In this document: piece by piece, positions 27,133-39,107 of the stretch
Layout: each line of letters begins with the position of its first letter
Numbering within the stretch: the first letter of the stretch is position 1
From: Paraburkholderia sp.
GTDB taxonomy: Bacteria; Pseudomonadota; Gammaproteobacteria; Burkholderiales; Burkholderiaceae
Direction: 5' to 3'
NCBI RefSeq assembly: GCF_024281035.1
Contig: NZ_JAMXLH010000004.1
Location: 1 to 64,000 of the forward strand
Length of the DNA stretch: 64,000 nucleotides
Made by a program: the position numbers and the translations under genes
Notes under the pieces: model-generated
What the model was told of the DNA's origin: nothing
The model's input: the letters and a program-made list of their open reading frames with translations, nothing else
Databases searched by the model: none

Positions 27133-28227
27133 ATGAACCAGCCTGCCGATAACGTCTCCAGCACCGCCGCCGCCCGCACGGACGAGCGCGCCGTGCCCGC
27201 CCAGTACACGCGCGGCGCCGCCTTGCCCGCGCTCCTCGCGTCGCGCATCCTGATCCTCGACGGCGCGATGGGCACGATGATCCAGCGCTACAAGCTCGAC
27301 GAAGCCGCGTATCGCGGCGAGCGCTTCAAGGATTTCCCGCGCGACATCAAGGGCAACAACGAACTGCTCTCGATCACGCAGCCGCAGATCATCCGCGAGA
27401 TTCACGAGCAGTATCTCGCCGCCGGCGCCTACATCATCGAGACCAACACGTTCGGCGCGACGACCGTCGCCCAGGCCGACTACGGCATGGAAGACCTCGT
27501 CGACGAGATGAACCTCGCATCCGCGAAGCTTGCGCGTGCCGCATGCGACCAGTACTCGAGCCCGGACAAGCCGCGCTTCGTCGCGGGCGCGATCGGACCG
27601 ACGCCGAAGACCGCGAGCATCTCGCCGGACGTGAACGATCCGGGCGCGCGCAACATTACCTTCGAGGGACTGCGCACCGCGTACTACCAGCAGGCGAAGG
27701 CGCTGATGGACGGCGGCTGCGACCTGTTCCTCGTCGAGACGATCTTCGACACGCTCAACGCGAAGGCCGCGCTCTTCGCACTCGACGAGCTGTTCGAAGA
27801 CACCGGCATGGTCCTGCCGATCATGATCTCGGGCACCGTCACCGACGCATCGGGCCGCATTCTCTCGGGCCAGACCGTCGAGGCGTTCTGGAACTCGCTG
27901 CGTCACGCGAAGCCGCTCACGTTCGGCCTGAACTGCGCGCTCGGTGCGGCGCTGATGCGCCCGTACATCGCCGAGCTTGCCAAGCTGTGCGACACGTATG
28001 TGTCGTGCTATCCGAACGCGGGCCTGCCCAATCCGATGAGCGACACCGGCTTCGACGAAACGCCCGCGGACACGTCGGGCCTGCTCAGGGAATTCGCCTC
28101 GGCCGGTCTCGTGAACGTCGCGGGCGGCTGCTGCGGCACGACGCCCGATCACATCGCCGCGATCGCGAAGGCGCTCGCCGACGTCAAGCCGCGCCGCTGG
28201 CCCGGCCAGTATCGCGACGCCGCCTGA
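27133..28227 (+). CDS. metH: Methionine synthase, homocysteine-binding half (split MetH, part 1)
   Basis: 364 residues equal to the first domain of cobalamin-dependent MetH, a zinc-binding barrel that activates homocysteine. Conserved [18 protein letters not shown], the zinc cysteine of FGLNCALGA (about 268) and the two of [10 protein letters not shown] (333-334). E. coli MetH (1227 residues) is one chain; here translation stops after this domain and the remaining domains are encoded 63 bases downstream. Both parts are intact, so this is a natural split known from Burkholderiales rather than a frameshift. Confidence 0.95.
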   Translation: MNQPADNVSSTAAARTDERAVPAQYTRGAALPALLASRILILDGAMGTMIQRYKLDEAAYRGERFKDFPRDIKGNNELLSITQPQIIREIHEQYLAAGAYIIETNTFGATTVAQADYGMEDLVDEMNLASAKLARAACDQYSSPDKPRFVAGAIGPTPKTASISPDVNDPGARNITFEGLRTAYYQQAKALMDGGCDLFLVETIFDTLNAKAALFALDELFEDTGMVLPIMISGTVTDASGRILSGQTVEAFWNSLRHAKPLTFGLNCALGAALMRPYIAELAKLCDTYVSCYPNAGLPNPMSDTGFDETPADTSGLLREFASAGLVNVAGGCCGTTPDHIAAIAKALADVKPRRWPGQYRDAA

Positions 28228-28290
28228 ACCCACGTACAGCTGCAAAGCGCCTCGCCCATTCAAGACAACCTGACGATCCGGTCCCACGCC

Positions 28291-31008
<2,718 letters not shown>

Positions 31009-31020
31009 CGCAGGCATTCG

Positions 31021-31066
31021 CGCGGCGGCCGGTTCGAATTTCGGTCGCCGCGTCGGTCGCCGCGCG
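31021..31066 (+). repeat. Tandem 12-bp repeat and fold-back after metH
   Basis: TCGGTCGCCGCG occurs twice in tandem (31041-31052, 31053-31064) and can pair, with one wobble, with CGCGGCGGCC at 31021-31030. This may act as a transcription terminator for metH, but the T-run is poor (AATATTTCT). Confidence 0.35.
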
Positions 31067-31231
31067 GAATATTTCTCGCGTGCGACTTTCCCGCCCGGCA
31101 AGACGCGTCGGCAATACCATAGCCACAGGCCCGCAGGGCCGATCCGGCCCGACCCGGGCCCACCCAGCCCCATCCAGCCCAATAGTCAGCCAGTCCCTGA
31201 CAACAACTATCACTATCGACGGAGAAATCGT

Positions 31232-31432
31232 ATGAAGAAGCTGACGTTGATGTTGACCGCCTTCGGCGTCGCGGCCCTCGCGCAGCCGTCTCTCGCACAG
31301 CCGGCCGCGCCACAGGAAGCGAGCGCCGTGTCGTCGTACTCGGCGCCCACCGTCAAGCACGTGAAAAAACCGAAGAAGATGAAGGCGAAGCACGGCGCGG
31401 CCGCGGCTGCACCCGAGGCCGCCAGCCAGTAA
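31232..31432 (+). CDS. Small exported lysine-rich protein
   Basis: 66 residues: signal peptide MKKLTLMLTAFGVAALAQPSLAQ, then a short mature part with a basic block (KHVKKPKKMKAKHG) and an Ala-rich end. No known domain. A good ribosome-binding site (GGAGAAATCGT) precedes ATG 31232. Probably periplasmic; function unknown. Confidence 0.65.
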   Translation: MKKLTLMLTAFGVAALAQPSLAQPAAPQEASAVSSYSAPTVKHVKKPKKMKAKHGAAAAAPEAASQ

Positions 31433-31473
31433 GCGAGTTTCTCGCCCTCACGTGCAGCATCATGTGGCACGCA

Positions 31474-31504
31474 CAAAAAAAGAGCCCGCGCGATGCGGGC
31501 TCTT
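31474..31504. terminator. Bidirectional terminator between the small exported gene and the DUF1840 gene
   Basis: Perfect 10-bp stem AAGAGCCCGC (31480-31489) with GCGGGCTCTT (31495-31504), five-base loop. A seven-A run on the left gives a strong T-run for minus-strand transcripts; the plus side is T-rich. Confidence 0.9.
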
Positions 31505-31560
31505 CGTTTTCGTGCTGGTTCAGGAACGGCAGGCGCGGCCGGAAACGGCCTTACGCGCGA

Positions 31561-31887
31561 TCAAATCCCCCAGACGATGTCGTTCTGTTCCGTACGCGCC
31601 GCGCGCAGCATGTCGAGGAACGGAAACGCGCGCTGGGCGAGACCGACCGGCACTTCGTGGTGCGCGTGGTCGTCTTCGGTTTCGTGGAAATGGCCCTCGT
31701 GCTCCGCGCGTTCCTTCTTGTCGGAGACGATGGCCTCTTCGAGCTTCGTGATCGCCGCATCGAGTTCGTCGTGCGTGATCACGCCGCGTGGCGCGAGCCG
31801 CTTGCCGATGATGCCGAGCAGATACTGGGCGAGGTTCTCCAGCATCGTGACATCGGGTGCCGCATGGCATTTGAAGGTAACCAGCAT
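31561..31887 (-). CDS. DUF1840 domain protein
   Basis: 108-residue cytoplasmic protein of a beta-proteobacterial family with unknown function. It begins MLVTFKCHAAPDVTML, typical of the family, and has a His/Glu-rich centre (HEGHFHETEDDHAHHE) that could bind metal. Start ATG 31887 with GGGGGAATTGTC upstream. Divergent from argS. Confidence 0.85.
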   Translation of the reverse strand: MLVTFKCHAAPDVTMLENLAQYLLGIIGKRLAPRGVITHDELDAAITKLEEAIVSDKKERAEHEGHFHETEDDHAHHEVPVGLAQRAFPFLDMLRAARTEQNDIVWGI

Positions 31888-32044
31888 GACAATTCCCCCT
31901 TTGATTTTTTGGGGTCCACGCGTTTCGGCCCGCAGACCGCAAAAGCCCGCAAACGAGCGGCCAGCGAGCCCATCCCGGCAAGGACCCCGCGCGGCAGCCG
32001 CCTGAAGGCAGCGCCCGCCCTTGCAGGGCATCTCATTGCACATA

Positions 32045-32061
32045 TTAGCACCTGCTAAAAT
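32045..32061 (+). promoter_or_regulatory. Dyad TTAGCA-CC-TGCTAA overlapping a TAAAAT -10 box
   Basis: Perfect 6-bp inverted repeat (32045-32050 with 32053-32058) running into TAAAAT (32056-32061), 133 bases before argS in the 306-bp gap shared with the DUF1840 gene. Position and symmetry suggest an operator over the argS-side promoter. No good -35. Confidence 0.4.
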
Positions 32062-32193
32062 CCGTCTGAACGGAATTACCCGCAAGGCGCGCCCGGCAAG
32101 GCGCAGGCCGGTTTCACGCCCACCGCGCGACGGTCCGCGACGGCCCACGCCATCGGAAAGCACCCAACTACCCGCACAGGACCTGCAACAAGC

Positions 32194-33978
32194 ATGCTGC
32201 CCGCACAGAAACACACGCTGGAGACCCTGCTCGCCGACGCCGTCGGCCAGGTGACGAAGGCGCTCGAAGGCGCCGCCGAATCGGCATTCGTCGTACCCGC
32301 CATCACGCTCGAGCGCCCGAAAGTGGCCGCACACGGCGATGTCGCGTGCAACGTCGCGATGCAGCTCGCCAAGCCGCTGCGCGCCAACCCGCGCCAGCTC
32401 GCGCAACAGATCGTCACCGCCGCGCTCGCGCTGCCCGCCGCGGCAGGTCTCATCGAAGCCGCCGAAATCGCCGGCCCGGGCTTCATCAATCTGCGCCTCA
32501 CCGCCGACGCCAAGCGCGCGGCAATCGGCGCCGTGTTCGCCGAAGGTGAAACATTCGGCCGCTCGCAGCGCGAAGCGGGCAAGCGCGTGCTCGTCGAATT
32601 CGTGTCCGCGAACCCCACGGGACCGCTGCACGTCGGCCACGGCCGCCAGGCCGCGCTCGGCGACGCGATCTCGAACGTGCTCGCCTCGCAGGGCTACGCC
32701 GTGCACCGCGAGTTCTACTACAACGACGCGGGCGTGCAGATCCAGAATCTCGCCGTCTCGACCCAGGCGCGCGCGCGCGGCCTGAAGCCGGGCGACGCCG
32801 AGTGGCCCGAAGCGGCGTACAACGGCGAGTACATCGCCGACATCGCCCGCGACTATCTGGAAGGTGCAACGGTCGCCGCGAAAGACGGCGAGCCGGTGAA
32901 GGGCGCGCAGGATCCGGCGGATCTCGAAGCGATCCGCCGTTTCGCCGTGGCATACCTGCGCCACGAGCAGGATCTGGATCTGCAGGCGTTCGGCGTGAAA
33001 TTCGACCGCTACTACCTCGAATCGTCGCTCTACACGGAAGGCCGCGTGGAGAAGACCGTCGAAGCGCTGGTCGCCTCGGGCGAGACCTACGAGCAGGACG
33101 GCGCGCTGTGGCTCAAGACCACGGACTACGACGACGACAAGGACCGCGTGATGCGCAAGTCCGACGGCACCTATACGTACTTCCTGCCGGACGTCGCCTA
33201 CCACGTCACCAAGTGGGAACGCGGCTTCACGAAGGTCATCAACGTGCAGGGCTCGGACCACCACGGCACGATCGCACGCGTGCGCGCGGGCCTGCAGGCA
33301 CTCGGCGTCGGCATTCCGAAGGGCTACCCCGACTACGTGCTGCACAAAATGGTCACGGTGATGCGCGACGGCCAGGAAGTGAAGATCTCGAAGCGCGCGG
33401 GCAGCTACGTGACGGTGCGCGATCTGATCGAATGGTCGGGCGGCGCCAATCCGGGCAGCGAAGTCTCGCCCGATCTGCTCGACGAGGCCACGGTCCGGCG
33501 CGGGCGCGACGCCGTGCGCTTCTTCCTGATCTCGCGTAAGGCCGACACCGAATTCGTGTTCGACATCGACCTCGCGCTCAAGCAAAACGACGAAAATCCG
33601 GTGTATTACGTGCAGTACGCGCACGCGCGGATCTCGTCCATCCTGAACGACTGGCAGGCGAAACACGGCGGCAACCTCGCCGCGCTGCCGCAGGTCGATC
33701 TCGCGCCGCTGTCGAGCGAGCGCGCGCTTGCGCTGATCGCGAAGCTCGCCGAGTTCCCCGACATGCTCACGCACGCCGCCGCCGAACTCGCGCCGCACGC
33801 CGTCGCGTTCTACCTGCGCGAACTCGCCGCAGAGTTTCACTCGTTCTACAATGCCGAACGTGTACTCGTCGACGATGCCGCCGAGCGCGACGCCCGCGTC
33901 ACCCTGCTCGCGGCCACGCGCCAGGTGCTCGCGAACGGGCTGGCCGTGATCGGCGTGTCCGCGCCCGAGCGCATGTAA
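32194..33978 (+). CDS. argS: Arginyl-tRNA synthetase
   Basis: 594-residue class I synthetase charging tRNA-Arg. N-terminal Add-1 domain (about 1-110), HIGH-type motif HVGH at 146-149 in [13 protein letters not shown], the KMSK-equivalent KISKRAG loop, and the C-terminal DALR anticodon-binding domain with [11 protein letters not shown]. Start ATG 32194. It begins the conserved row argS, SPOR protein, dsbA, SDR. Confidence 0.97.
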   Translation: MLPAQKHTLETLLADAVGQVTKALEGAAESAFVVPAITLERPKVAAHGDVACNVAMQLAKPLRANPRQLAQQIVTAALALPAAAGLIEAAEIAGPGFINLRLTADAKRAAIGAVFAEGETFGRSQREAGKRVLVEFVSANPTGPLHVGHGRQAALGDAISNVLASQGYAVHREFYYNDAGVQIQNLAVSTQARARGLKPGDAEWPEAAYNGEYIADIARDYLEGATVAAKDGEPVKGAQDPADLEAIRRFAVAYLRHEQDLDLQAFGVKFDRYYLESSLYTEGRVEKTVEALVASGETYEQDGALWLKTTDYDDDKDRVMRKSDGTYTYFLPDVAYHVTKWERGFTKVINVQGSDHHGTIARVRAGLQALGVGIPKGYPDYVLHKMVTVMRDGQEVKISKRAGSYVTVRDLIEWSGGANPGSEVSPDLLDEATVRRGRDAVRFFLISRKADTEFVFDIDLALKQNDENPVYYVQYAHARISSILNDWQAKHGGNLAALPQVDLAPLSSERALALIAKLAEFPDMLTHAAAELAPHAVAFYLRELAAEFHSFYNAERVLVDDAAERDARVTLLAATRQVLANGLAVIGVSAPERM

Positions 33979-34139
33979 CTGGCATCGAAGCGGACTTTGA
34001 AGCAGGACTTTGAAGCAGGCCTCGAAGCCCGCTTTGAAGCGGACCTCGAGCGAGCGACACGCGACGCGATATGCATGGGGCCGTCCGCACCACGCGGGCG
34101 GCCATTCCAGGACTCCCTTGTTTGCAGGTGATTCAGACG

Positions 34140-34931
34140 ATGGCACAACCGCGCCGCACTTCAAAACAGCAGTCGAAGCAGTCTGGGGGTACGTTTCTCG
34201 GTGTCGTGCTAGGCCTGATTGTCGGCCTTGCGATTGCAGTGGTCGTAGCGCTCTACATCACGCGCACGCCCACGCCGTTCGTCTCGAAGGTCGCGCCTCC
34301 GGCCGCCTCCGACGCGAGCCAGGCCGACGCCCAATACGACCCGAACCGCGCGCTGCAGGGCAAGTCGCCTGGCCAGCCGGTCCCGCAGGCCGCGCAGGTC
34401 ACGCCGCCCAACACCGCGCCGGGCCAGAGCGCCAATCCGTCGCAGGCCGCGGGCATGCTCCAGGAGCCGCAGATCGTCGAAGTGCCGCCGTCAGGCATGC
34501 CGACCGATAACGCATCGGCTGCCGCGAACGGCGTCGCCGTGCCGCCGCGGCCCGCCATCGCCGAGAAAAAGCCGCAGCCGGCAAGCAACCCCGCGCAGAT
34601 CCTCGCGAACAACGAGCCGCAAAAGCCCGCAACGGGCATTCCCACGCCGGCCGCGAAATTCGCGCCGGGCGCGCCGTCCGCCGCCGAGGCGAATACGGGC
34701 TATTTCCTCCAGGTGGGCGCGTACAAGACCTCCGCCGACGCCGAGCAGCAGCGCGCGCGTCTGGCGTTCCAGGGCTTCGAGTCGAAGGTCACCCAGCGCG
34801 ATGCGGGCGGTATCACGTACTATCGTGTCCGCATCGGGCCATTCACGAAGTTCGACGACATGAACTCCACGCGTCAACGGCTGTCTGACGCGGGCATCGA
34901 TACAGCCGTTATCCGCTTCACGAAGCAGTAA
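34140..34931 (+). CDS. SPOR-domain protein (FtsN-like)
   Basis: 263 residues: basic cytoplasmic start, one membrane segment (about 18-42, FLGVVLGLIVGLAIAVVVALYI), a long Pro/Ala/Gln-rich periplasmic linker and a C-terminal SPOR domain (about 185-260, YFLQVGAYKTSADAEQQRARL and YYRVRIGPFTKFDDMN) that binds denuded peptidoglycan at the septum. The layout is that of cell-division protein FtsN. Start ATG 34140 (MAQPRRTSKQQSKQ). Confidence 0.9.
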   Translation: MAQPRRTSKQQSKQSGGTFLGVVLGLIVGLAIAVVVALYITRTPTPFVSKVAPPAASDASQADAQYDPNRALQGKSPGQPVPQAAQVTPPNTAPGQSANPSQAAGMLQEPQIVEVPPSGMPTDNASAAANGVAVPPRPAIAEKKPQPASNPAQILANNEPQKPATGIPTPAAKFAPGAPSAAEANTGYFLQVGAYKTSADAEQQRARLAFQGFESKVTQRDAGGITYYRVRIGPFTKFDDMNSTRQRLSDAGIDTAVIRFTKQ

Positions 34932-35060
34932 CCCAGGCGCCCGCCGCAGCATGCGGGCAACTTGCAACGCATGACCCGCACACCGGAGCCTGCAGTGTGC
35001 GAGCGTGCGGTACAGCACAGCGCCGGCGTCGCCGGCCACGTCAACGTAGATCAACAAGAC

Positions 35061-35699
35061 ATGAAACGACTTCTTGGTTCGCTTTTGCTTTCGCTTTCGA
35101 TGATCGCCGGGGTCGCCCACGCCTCGCCCGCCGCGCCGGTCGCCAACAAGGACTACATCGTCCTCGCCGGACAGCAGCCGCTCAGCGTGCCCGCGGGCAA
35201 GATCGAAGTCATCGAATTCATGTGGTACGGCTGCCCGCACTGCAACGCATTCGACCCGTACCTCGAAGCGTGGGCGAAGAAGCAAGGTCCGGACGTCGTG
35301 TTCCGGCGCATCCCGGTCGCATTCCGCGACGACTTCATTCCGCACTCGAAGATGTTCTACGCGCTCGACGCGCTCGGCCTCGTGCAGAAACTCACGCCGG
35401 CCATCTTCCATGAAATCCACGTGAACAAGAACTACCTGCTCACGCCGGAAGACCAGGCCAGGTTCCTCGCGACCCAGGGCGTCGATACGAAGAAGTTCAT
35501 GGACGCGTACAACTCGTTCTCGACGCAATCCGCCCTTCAGCGCGACAAGGAAGTGATCAGCGCGTACAAGATCGAAGGCGTGCCGACGCTCGCCGTGCAG
35601 GGCAAGTACGAAACAGGCCCGGAACAGGCCGGCACGCTGACGGGCGCGATCCAGGTGCTCGATTTCCTCGTCACGCAGGTCCGCGCGAAGAAGATGTAA
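35061..35699 (+). CDS. dsbA: Thiol:disulfide interchange protein DsbA
   Basis: 212-residue periplasmic oxidase that introduces disulfides into exported proteins. Signal peptide ending VAHA-S (about 21), thioredoxin fold with active site CPHC at 58-61 and the cis-proline loop EGVPTLAV. It follows the SPOR gene by 129 bases and is 16 bases ahead of the SDR gene. DsbB is not in the window. Confidence 0.96.
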   Translation: MKRLLGSLLLSLSMIAGVAHASPAAPVANKDYIVLAGQQPLSVPAGKIEVIEFMWYGCPHCNAFDPYLEAWAKKQGPDVVFRRIPVAFRDDFIPHSKMFYALDALGLVQKLTPAIFHEIHVNKNYLLTPEDQARFLATQGVDTKKFMDAYNSFSTQSALQRDKEVISAYKIEGVPTLAVQGKYETGPEQAGTLTGAIQVLDFLVTQVRAKKM

Positions 35700-35715
35700 G
35701 CCGCGGCGCGCCGGT

Positions 35716-36492
35716 ATGAGTCAACCGTTGAAGGTCTTCATCACCGGCGCGTCGAGCGGCATCGGCGCCGCGCTCGCCGCCGAATACGCGCGGCGCGGCG
35801 CCATCCTCGGGCTCGTTGCGCGCCGCGCCGACGCCCTCGCCAGCTTCCAGCAGTCCCACCCGCACTCCTCCGTCTCCCTCTATTGCGCCGACGTACGCGA
35901 CGCCGATGCGCTCGCCGACGCCGCGCGCGCGTTCATCGAAGCGCACGGCCTGCCGGACGTCGTGATCGCCAACGCGGGCGTGAGCCAGGGCGCGATCACC
36001 GGCCACGGCGACCTCGCGACTTTTCGCGACGTGATGGACACCAACTACTTCGGTATGGTCGCCACCTTCGAACCGTTCGCCGCCGCGATGACTGCGGCGC
36101 GGCACGGCACGCTCGTCGGCATTGCGAGCGTGGCCGGCGTGCGCGGGCTGCCGGGTTCGGGCGCATACAGCGCGTCGAAGGCCGCGGCGCTCGCCTACCT
36201 CGAAGCGCTGCGCGTCGAGATGCGGCCGTTCGGCGTGAGCGTCGTCACGATCGCGCCCGGCTATATCCGCACGCCGATGACGGACAAAAATCCGTATCCC
36301 ATGCCGTTCCTGATGGACGTCGACCGTTTCACCGCCAAGTCCACCGAAGCGATTGCGCGCGGCACGCCGTTCGCGATCTTTCCGTGGCCGATGCGCGTGG
36401 CCGCCGCGTTGCTGCGCATGCTGCCGCGCTGGCTCTACGACCGCGTGTTCGAGCGCGCTCCCCGCAAGCCGCGCGCCGCCGCCGACCACTGA
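35716..36492 (+). CDS. Short-chain dehydrogenase/reductase
   Basis: 258 residues, classical SDR. NAD(P)-binding TGASSGIG at 10-17, NAG in IANAGVS, catalytic Ser near 138 and YSASK at 151-155. The basic C-terminus after a hydrophobic segment (FPWPMRVAAALLRMLPRWLYDRVF) suggests membrane association, as in related lipid-linked SDRs. Substrate unknown. It lies 16 bases after dsbA and is probably co-transcribed. Confidence 0.9.
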   Translation: MSQPLKVFITGASSGIGAALAAEYARRGAILGLVARRADALASFQQSHPHSSVSLYCADVRDADALADAARAFIEAHGLPDVVIANAGVSQGAITGHGDLATFRDVMDTNYFGMVATFEPFAAAMTAARHGTLVGIASVAGVRGLPGSGAYSASKAAALAYLEALRVEMRPFGVSVVTIAPGYIRTPMTDKNPYPMPFLMDVDRFTAKSTEAIARGTPFAIFPWPMRVAAALLRMLPRWLYDRVFERAPRKPRAAADH

Positions 36493-36698
36493 ACGGCACG
36501 CACGCGCACGCGTACTGCGTGCCGCCCGGGCGCGGTGCGTTTTGCGTACTGCCGCCGCACGATCGCACCTTCGTACGCGCCATGCGGAGTCATTGGTTGT
36601 CTCGGCAATTTCCCTTCGATAAGCTTTCCCCCATCGGGCCGTCCCGCGCACCCCATGCACCGCGCCCCCGAACGCTACCGCAGACAACCGGAGATCCC

Positions 36699-38339
36699 AT
36701 GCGCCTCACCTCACTTGTCCCTGCGCCCGGCGCGCTGCGCGCCATTGCCTCGCTCGCCGGCTGGCTGACCGTCTGCGGCGCACTCGCCTGCGCGGCCGCG
36801 CCCGCAGGCGCAAAAGCGCTGACCGTCTGCACCGAGTCGAGCCCTGACGGCTTCGACGTCGTGCAGTTCAACTCGCTCGTGACGACCAACGCGTCCGCCG
36901 ACGTGATCTTCAATTCGCTCGTCTCGTACGACGAGGCCGCGAAGAAGGTCGTGCCCGCGCTCGCCGACAAGTGGACCGTGAGCGCCGACGGCCTCACCTA
37001 TACGTTCCATCTGCGCCCCAACGTGCAGTTCCAGACGACTGCATGGTTCAAGCCCGCGCGAGCGCTGAACGCCGACGACGTCGTCTTCACCTTCGAGCGC
37101 ATGCTCGACCCGAACCATCCGTGGCACAAGGTGGCGGGCGCGAGCGGCTTTCCGCATGCACAGTCGATGGGACTGACTAAGCTCGTCAAGTCGGTTTCGA
37201 AGGTCGACGACAGCACGGTCCGGTTCGAACTGACCGAGCCGAACGCAACGTTCCTCTCGATCCTGACGATGGGCTTCGCGTCGATCTATTCCGCCGGGTA
37301 CGCGGACCAGCTCCAGAAGGCGGGCAAGGAAACCGACCTCAACGCGAAGCCCGTGGGCACGGGCCCGTTCATGCTGAAGAGCTACACGAAGGACGCGCTG
37401 ATCCGCTATGACATGAACCCCGCGTACTGGGGACCGAAGCCGAAGGTGGACCATCTGATCTACGCGATCACGCCCGACGCCGCCGTGCGCGCGCAGAAGG
37501 TGAAGGCAGGCGAATGCCAGATTGCGCTGTCGCCGAAGCCCCAGGACGTCGCGGCGGCAAAGGCCGACAAGGCGCTGCGCGTGGTCGAGACGCCTGCCTT
37601 CATGACCGCATTCGTCGCGTTGAACACGCAGAAAAAGCCGCTCGACAACCAGAAGGTGCGTCAGGCGCTGAACATGGCATTCGACCGCACGAGCTACCTG
37701 AAGACCGTATTCGACAATACGGCGACGCCCGCAACGAATCCGTGGCCGCCGATCACCTGGGGCTACGCGCACGATGTTCAGCCGTATCCGTATGACCCGG
37801 CGAAAGCGAAGCAGCTGCTCGCCGACGCGGGCTACCCGAGCGGCTTCTCGACGACGATCTGGGTGCGCCCGAACGGCAGCGTGCTCAATCCGAATCCGCG
37901 CGTGGGCGCCGAGCTGCTGCAGGCCGACTTTGCGAAGATCGGCGTAAAGGCTCAGATCAAGGTGATCGAGTGGGGCGAGCTGATCAAGGAAGCGAAGCAG
38001 GGCCAGCACGACACGCTGTTCATGGGCTGGGCGGGCGACAACGGCGATCCGGACAACTACCTCTCGCCGCTCTTTAGCTGCAACGCGGTGAAGTCGGGCA
38101 TCAACTTCGCGCGCTTTTGCGATCCGCAACTCGACAAGCTGATCGCCGACGGCAAGACCACCGCGAATCAGGCCGAGCGCACGAAGCTTTACGAAGCGGC
38201 GCAGAAGATCATCCGCGATCAGGCGCTGTGGATTCCGCTCGGCTATCCGACCGCCGCGGCGATCACGCGCACCTACGTGAGCGGCTATCGCGTGAGCCCG
38301 TTCGGACGCCAGAACTTCGCGGACGTCGCAGTGCAGTAA
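36699..38339 (+). CDS. Peptide ABC transporter substrate-binding protein (SBP_bac_5 family)
   Basis: 546-residue periplasmic receptor with a signal peptide (cleavage near AGAKA, about 38-40). It matches dipeptide-type receptors such as DppA throughout (LTVCTESSPDGFDVVQFNSLVT, VGTGPFMLKSY, MGWAGDNGDPDNYLSPLFSC). GGAG lies seven bases before ATG 36699. No permease or ATPase genes follow, so it must work with a transporter encoded elsewhere. It could equally bind haem or other ligands known for DppA relatives. Confidence 0.92.
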   Translation: MRLTSLVPAPGALRAIASLAGWLTVCGALACAAAPAGAKALTVCTESSPDGFDVVQFNSLVTTNASADVIFNSLVSYDEAAKKVVPALADKWTVSADGLTYTFHLRPNVQFQTTAWFKPARALNADDVVFTFERMLDPNHPWHKVAGASGFPHAQSMGLTKLVKSVSKVDDSTVRFELTEPNATFLSILTMGFASIYSAGYADQLQKAGKETDLNAKPVGTGPFMLKSYTKDALIRYDMNPAYWGPKPKVDHLIYAITPDAAVRAQKVKAGECQIALSPKPQDVAAAKADKALRVVETPAFMTAFVALNTQKKPLDNQKVRQALNMAFDRTSYLKTVFDNTATPATNPWPPITWGYAHDVQPYPYDPAKAKQLLADAGYPSGFSTTIWVRPNGSVLNPNPRVGAELLQADFAKIGVKAQIKVIEWGELIKEAKQGQHDTLFMGWAGDNGDPDNYLSPLFSCNAVKSGINFARFCDPQLDKLIADGKTTANQAERTKLYEAAQKIIRDQALWIPLGYPTAAAITRTYVSGYRVSPFGRQNFADVAVQ

Positions 38340-38705
38340 TCGCTCACCGGCCCGCTCGCCTTCTGTAAATGGCGGGCGGATCGGCATTTCAGGGCCGTTA
38401 CAACGATTACACGAGGGGCCCGTGTTATTACGGGCTCTTACTGTCAACGGCGTGCAAACGGCGCATGCGGCGCGTTTTCCGCGCGCCGTGCGCCGCCCGG
38501 AAAACCCGTTGCACGGTCCACCATCGGCGTGGCGGCGTCATGCGGCGCGACGCGCGTCGAAGCGTGCACGTCGCAGCGCGGCGCGCCTCGCGAGCGCGCA
38601 CGCTGGAACAATTAGCCCAACAATGTTGCACTTTGGTAACTCAAGGCGAAGCGCGCTCCATTAGATTGAAGCCATGCAATCTTTCCTTCACCGAAGGGGG
38701 CTTCA
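38340..38705. other. 366-bp gap between the SBP gene and a small exported gene
   Basis: Apart from the weak hairpin at 38418-38435 I see no gene. Open frames here are Arg/Ala-rich shadows. Confidence 0.5.
38418..38440 (+). terminator. Weak hairpin after the SBP gene
   Basis: GCCCGT/ACGGGC stem (38418-38423, 38430-38435), six-base loop, then TCTTA; about 80 bases past the stop. Short stem and poor T-run. Confidence 0.35.
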
Positions 38706-38987
38706 ATGAAAACGAAACTGCTTGCTGCTGTCGGCGCCGGTGCCTTGATCCTTGTCGCATCCCAATCCGCGATGGCGGGTGTGTCGGTCGGCCTGAACTT
38801 CGGCATACCCGCGCCCGTGTACGTCGCGCCTGCTCCGGTGTATGCGCCGCCTCCGGCCGTCGTCGCGTATCAGCCGGTTGGCGTCGTGGCGCCCGCCCTC
38901 TACGTCGGCTGGCACGGCGACCGCTACTGGGACGGCCGCCGCTGGGCAGGCCACCGCGGTCGCTATGAGCGTCGCGGCTGGTACTGA
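38706..38987 (+). CDS. Small exported protein with Tyr/Pro-rich repeats
   Basis: 93 residues: signal peptide MKTKLLAAVGAGALILVASQSAMA, then PVYVAPAPVYAPPPAVVAYQPVG and an aromatic/basic end (WHGDRYWDGRRWAGHRGRYERRGWY). It resembles small periplasmic or outer-membrane YXWXD/H-repeat proteins common in Burkholderia. AAGGGGG precedes the ATG. Followed by a strong terminator. Confidence 0.75.
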   Translation: MKTKLLAAVGAGALILVASQSAMAGVSVGLNFGIPAPVYVAPAPVYAPPPAVVAYQPVGVVAPALYVGWHGDRYWDGRRWAGHRGRYERRGWY

Positions 38988-39033
38988 GCGCGGCCAACCG
39001 GTCAGCGACCGGTCAGCGGCGAACCAACGCAAC

Positions 39034-39068
39034 AAAAAGCCTCGCGCGTTCAACGTGCGAGGCTTTTT
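39034..39068. terminator. Bidirectional terminator between the small exported gene and fabI
   Basis: 12-bp stem AAAAAGCCTCGC (39034-39045) with GCGAGGCTTTTT (39057-39068), T-runs on both strands; serves the convergent genes on both sides. Confidence 0.92.
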
Positions 39069-39107
39069 TCGTTTTGCCGACTTCTGACGAGCACTGCGGC
39101 GCGCTGC

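Noticed and set aside
27133-28290. metH as a frameshifted pseudogene
   Set aside because: Both parts are full domains with independent starts and the stop is followed by a 63-base gap; it fits the known split form.
31561-34164. 867-codon open frame antisense to argS
   Set aside because: Only its last 108 codons (DUF1840) make a recognisable protein; the rest is antisense to a strongly conserved argS.
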